Source: Venatoribacter pacificus
GTDB lineage: Bacteria > Pseudomonadota > Gammaproteobacteria > Pseudomonadales > Oceanobacteraceae
NCBI RefSeq assembly: GCF_025318105.1
Contig: NZ_JAOANI010000019.1
Coordinates: 310,001 to 374,000 of the forward strand
Direction: 5' to 3'
DNA length: 64,000 nucleotides
Positions 62,817-64,000 of this stretch are shown piece after piece (positions within the stretch are counted from its first letter, which is position 1; every line of letters begins with the position of its first letter). The notes beneath the pieces are model-generated. The model was not told the origin of the DNA and did not search any database. It was given only the letters and a program-made list of their open reading frames with translations. Made by a program: the position numbers and the translations under genes.

Positions 62817-63425
62817 CTATTGCGCCCGGTAACGCTGCTCAATCCAGTAATCAACACTGAACCAACGACCGCCTCCCTGGAAGAACAACACCAGCAACAT
62901 CAACAGATAGGTAACACCCCACTCAATACCATTATTGGATACCACAAAACTGTAACGTCCATCGGCCGTAAGCCAGGCGTAATTACCGTACTCCTGCAGA
63001 ATTTCACGGGCCCGTTCCAGGCGTGTGATCGCCTCCGCCGTGGCGGCAGTAGCGCCCGGAGAATTCAGGTCCGCAACCGCCTGCCAGCCATGATCCCAGT
63101 GCACGGTAAAGATGGCGACCAGCATGGTAACGATCAATGGCAACGCTATGTAGCGGGTACCCAGTCCCAGCAGCAACAGAACCGCCCCACCCACCTCTGC
63201 AGCGGTTGCCAGAAACGCCATCAGCCAGGGAAATGGCAAGCCCAAACCCCACTCGCCGTTACCAAACCATTCAACCACATTATCGAAGCCCGCCACCTTA
63301 TTCATACCGGCAACCCAAAAAACCGCCGCAAGATACAGACGCAGACTCAGAGGTGCTAAAAAATCCAGGGCGCGGGTTGAATTAAAGCGATCATGCTGTG
63401 CATCGAGAAAACCGACAAATGACAT
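62817..63425 (-). CDS. DoxX-family membrane protein of an hvf/buf-type operon
   Basis: 202 aa, four predicted membrane helices: FLAPLSLRLYLAAVFWVAG, WLMAFLATAAEVGGAVLLLL, IALPLIVTMLVAIFTVHW, and GVTYLLMLLVLFFQGG. It matches the DoxX family of small quinone-type membrane subunits. It starts 15 bases after the HvfC stop on the same strand. DoxX is the usual last gene of operons with DUF692 (MNIO) and HvfC/DUF2063 that make copper-handling RiPPs; the rest of the operon lies beyond the window. Confidence 0.86.
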   Translation of the reverse strand: MSFVGFLDAQHDRFNSTRALDFLAPLSLRLYLAAVFWVAGMNKVAGFDNVVEWFGNGEWGLGLPFPWLMAFLATAAEVGGAVLLLLGLGTRYIALPLIVTMLVAIFTVHWDHGWQAVADLNSPGATAATAEAITRLERAREILQEYGNYAWLTADGRYSFVVSNNGIEWGVTYLLMLLVLFFQGGGRWFSVDYWIEQRYRAQ

Positions 63426-63440
63426 AAAACCATCCTCAGA

Positions 63441-64000
63441 TTAATTCTGTTTTTCGGCCTGTGGGATCACACCGGCGATCAACCCTTGCTCTGACCATTG
63501 AGCAAGAATGGCCATTCCGCCATTCAGCGCCGCCGCAGTACACTCAATACCGGCCTGTTGCAGTAAATGGCAAACCGCATCATGGCCGTTTAATCTCTGT
63601 TCTTTCAGCAACGCCAGCAGTTGCAGGGTAAAAGGATTGGTCTCAATAAAACGGACCACATCGTCCTGTGTACGGTAAACAATCAGCGCGGTCGGTTTGG
63701 GCTCCGGCTGTTTATTCTGCAACGATATTTCATGCACCGGATATTGATAAAGGAACCCTTCGGCGATATTCAGCAACGGCATAACCACCGCCAGATCGTT
63801 TTCCGAGGCTGGCGTTTGTACGGCATTTTGCCTTGGCTGCGCGTCCTCTTCAGCGATATCAACGGCTAATTCAAGCCATTCGTAATGGGCCAGATCGTAC
63901 AGGTACAGCGGGTCATCATGGCCGGGCTGATACTGTGTTTCGAGAAAGGTTAAAAATTCGCGTGGAATTTCCAGAAAATACGGACTCTGAGCACGATAAT
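63441..64000 (-). CDS. hvfC: HvfC/DUF2063 family protein, C-terminal 185 residues (partial)
   Basis: The gene continues off the right edge; the visible part starts at YRAQSPYFLEIPREFLTFLE and ends QAEKQN. The frame is open to the edge, so the Met at 63788 is internal. LYDLAHYEWLELAVDIAEED and ALIVYRTQDDVVRFIE match the HvfC/BufC (DUF2063) family, which works as a substrate-recruiting partner of the MNIO enzyme HvfB/BufB on a RiPP precursor. The DoxX gene is directly downstream, as expected for this operon type. Confidence 0.8.
   Translation of the reverse strand, partial: YRAQSPYFLEIPREFLTFLETQYQPGHDDPLYLYDLAHYEWLELAVDIAEEDAQPRQNAVQTPASENDLAVVMPLLNIAEGFLYQYPVHEISLQNKQPEPKPTALIVYRTQDDVVRFIETNPFTLQLLALLKEQRLNGHDAVCHLLQQAGIECTAAALNGGMAILAQWSEQGLIAGVIPQAEKQN

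Noticed and set aside
1..64000. CRISPR array, tRNA, rRNA, complete insertion sequence or prophage
   Set aside because: No regularly spaced repeats, cloverleaf genes, transposase or integrase motifs were recognised on either strand.

Overview
The window is chromosomal DNA from a gammaproteobacterium. It carries no rRNA, tRNA, CRISPR array, prophage or complete insertion sequence that I can see. Gene order around rne-rluC-sppA-yceD-rpmF-plsX-fabD-fabG-acpP-fabF-pabC-mltG-tmk-holB-pilZ matches the Pseudomonas arrangement. The acnD/prpF form of the methylcitrate cycle, thrH, a TtpC-type TonB system and an acetoacetyl-CoA reductase at the edge suggest a marine Oceanospirillales-type organism (Thalassolituus/Oceanobacter-like). 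That placement is inference from gene content.

Layout. 1-4.9 kb: start of a phaB-like reductase, thiI, a TonB-dependent receptor and xthA. 5-10 kb: a six-gene TonB2-type energy module (DUF3450, TtpC, ExbB, ExbD, TonB, TPR), all leftward. 10.1-14.3 kb: an M16C metallopeptidase and a class V aminotransferase. 14.4-26.1 kb: a long leftward housekeeping block for fatty acid, folate, cell wall, replication and ribosome functions. 26.1-29.9 kb: rne with a strong promoter and a long 5' leader. 30-32 kb: an unrecognised exported HEAT-repeat protein. 32-39.1 kb: the methylcitrate operon (GntR, prpB, prpC, acnD, prpF), interrupted between prpC and acnD by a MITE-like inverted-repeat element. 39.3-46.2 kb: an FAD oxidoreductase, rraA, a short-chain reductase, an alpha/beta hydrolase and ppsA, with ppsR divergent.

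46.2-54.1 kb is the most unusual part. It holds two paralogous exported proteins sharing a TGQAGVTIEI N-terminal motif and an MTQRIYGH C-terminus, a stand-alone periplasmic C39 peptidase, two predicted outer-membrane beta-barrels (one FadL-like), a DUF4124-type protein and a hydrolase. It looks like a dedicated export or surface-assembly locus, perhaps related to the poorly understood fil clusters of Acinetobacter.

54.5-64 kb: pabB, thrH, a sulfur block (cysH, cysB, a TSUP-family permease), a small HTH protein gene with a GTG start (59645-59824), DUF72, a DAHP synthase, mlaA, and the downstream end of a DoxX/HvfC operon. HvfC and DoxX are typical partners of the MNIO (DUF692) enzymes that make copper-binding RiPPs (bufferins/HvfA), so a RiPP operon probably starts just beyond the right edge.

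In operation, the window links central carbon control (propionate catabolism through methylcitrate and PEP synthase with its PpsR switch), RNA turnover (rne and rraA), TonB-dependent uptake, sulfate assimilation and an envelope-export locus of unknown purpose.
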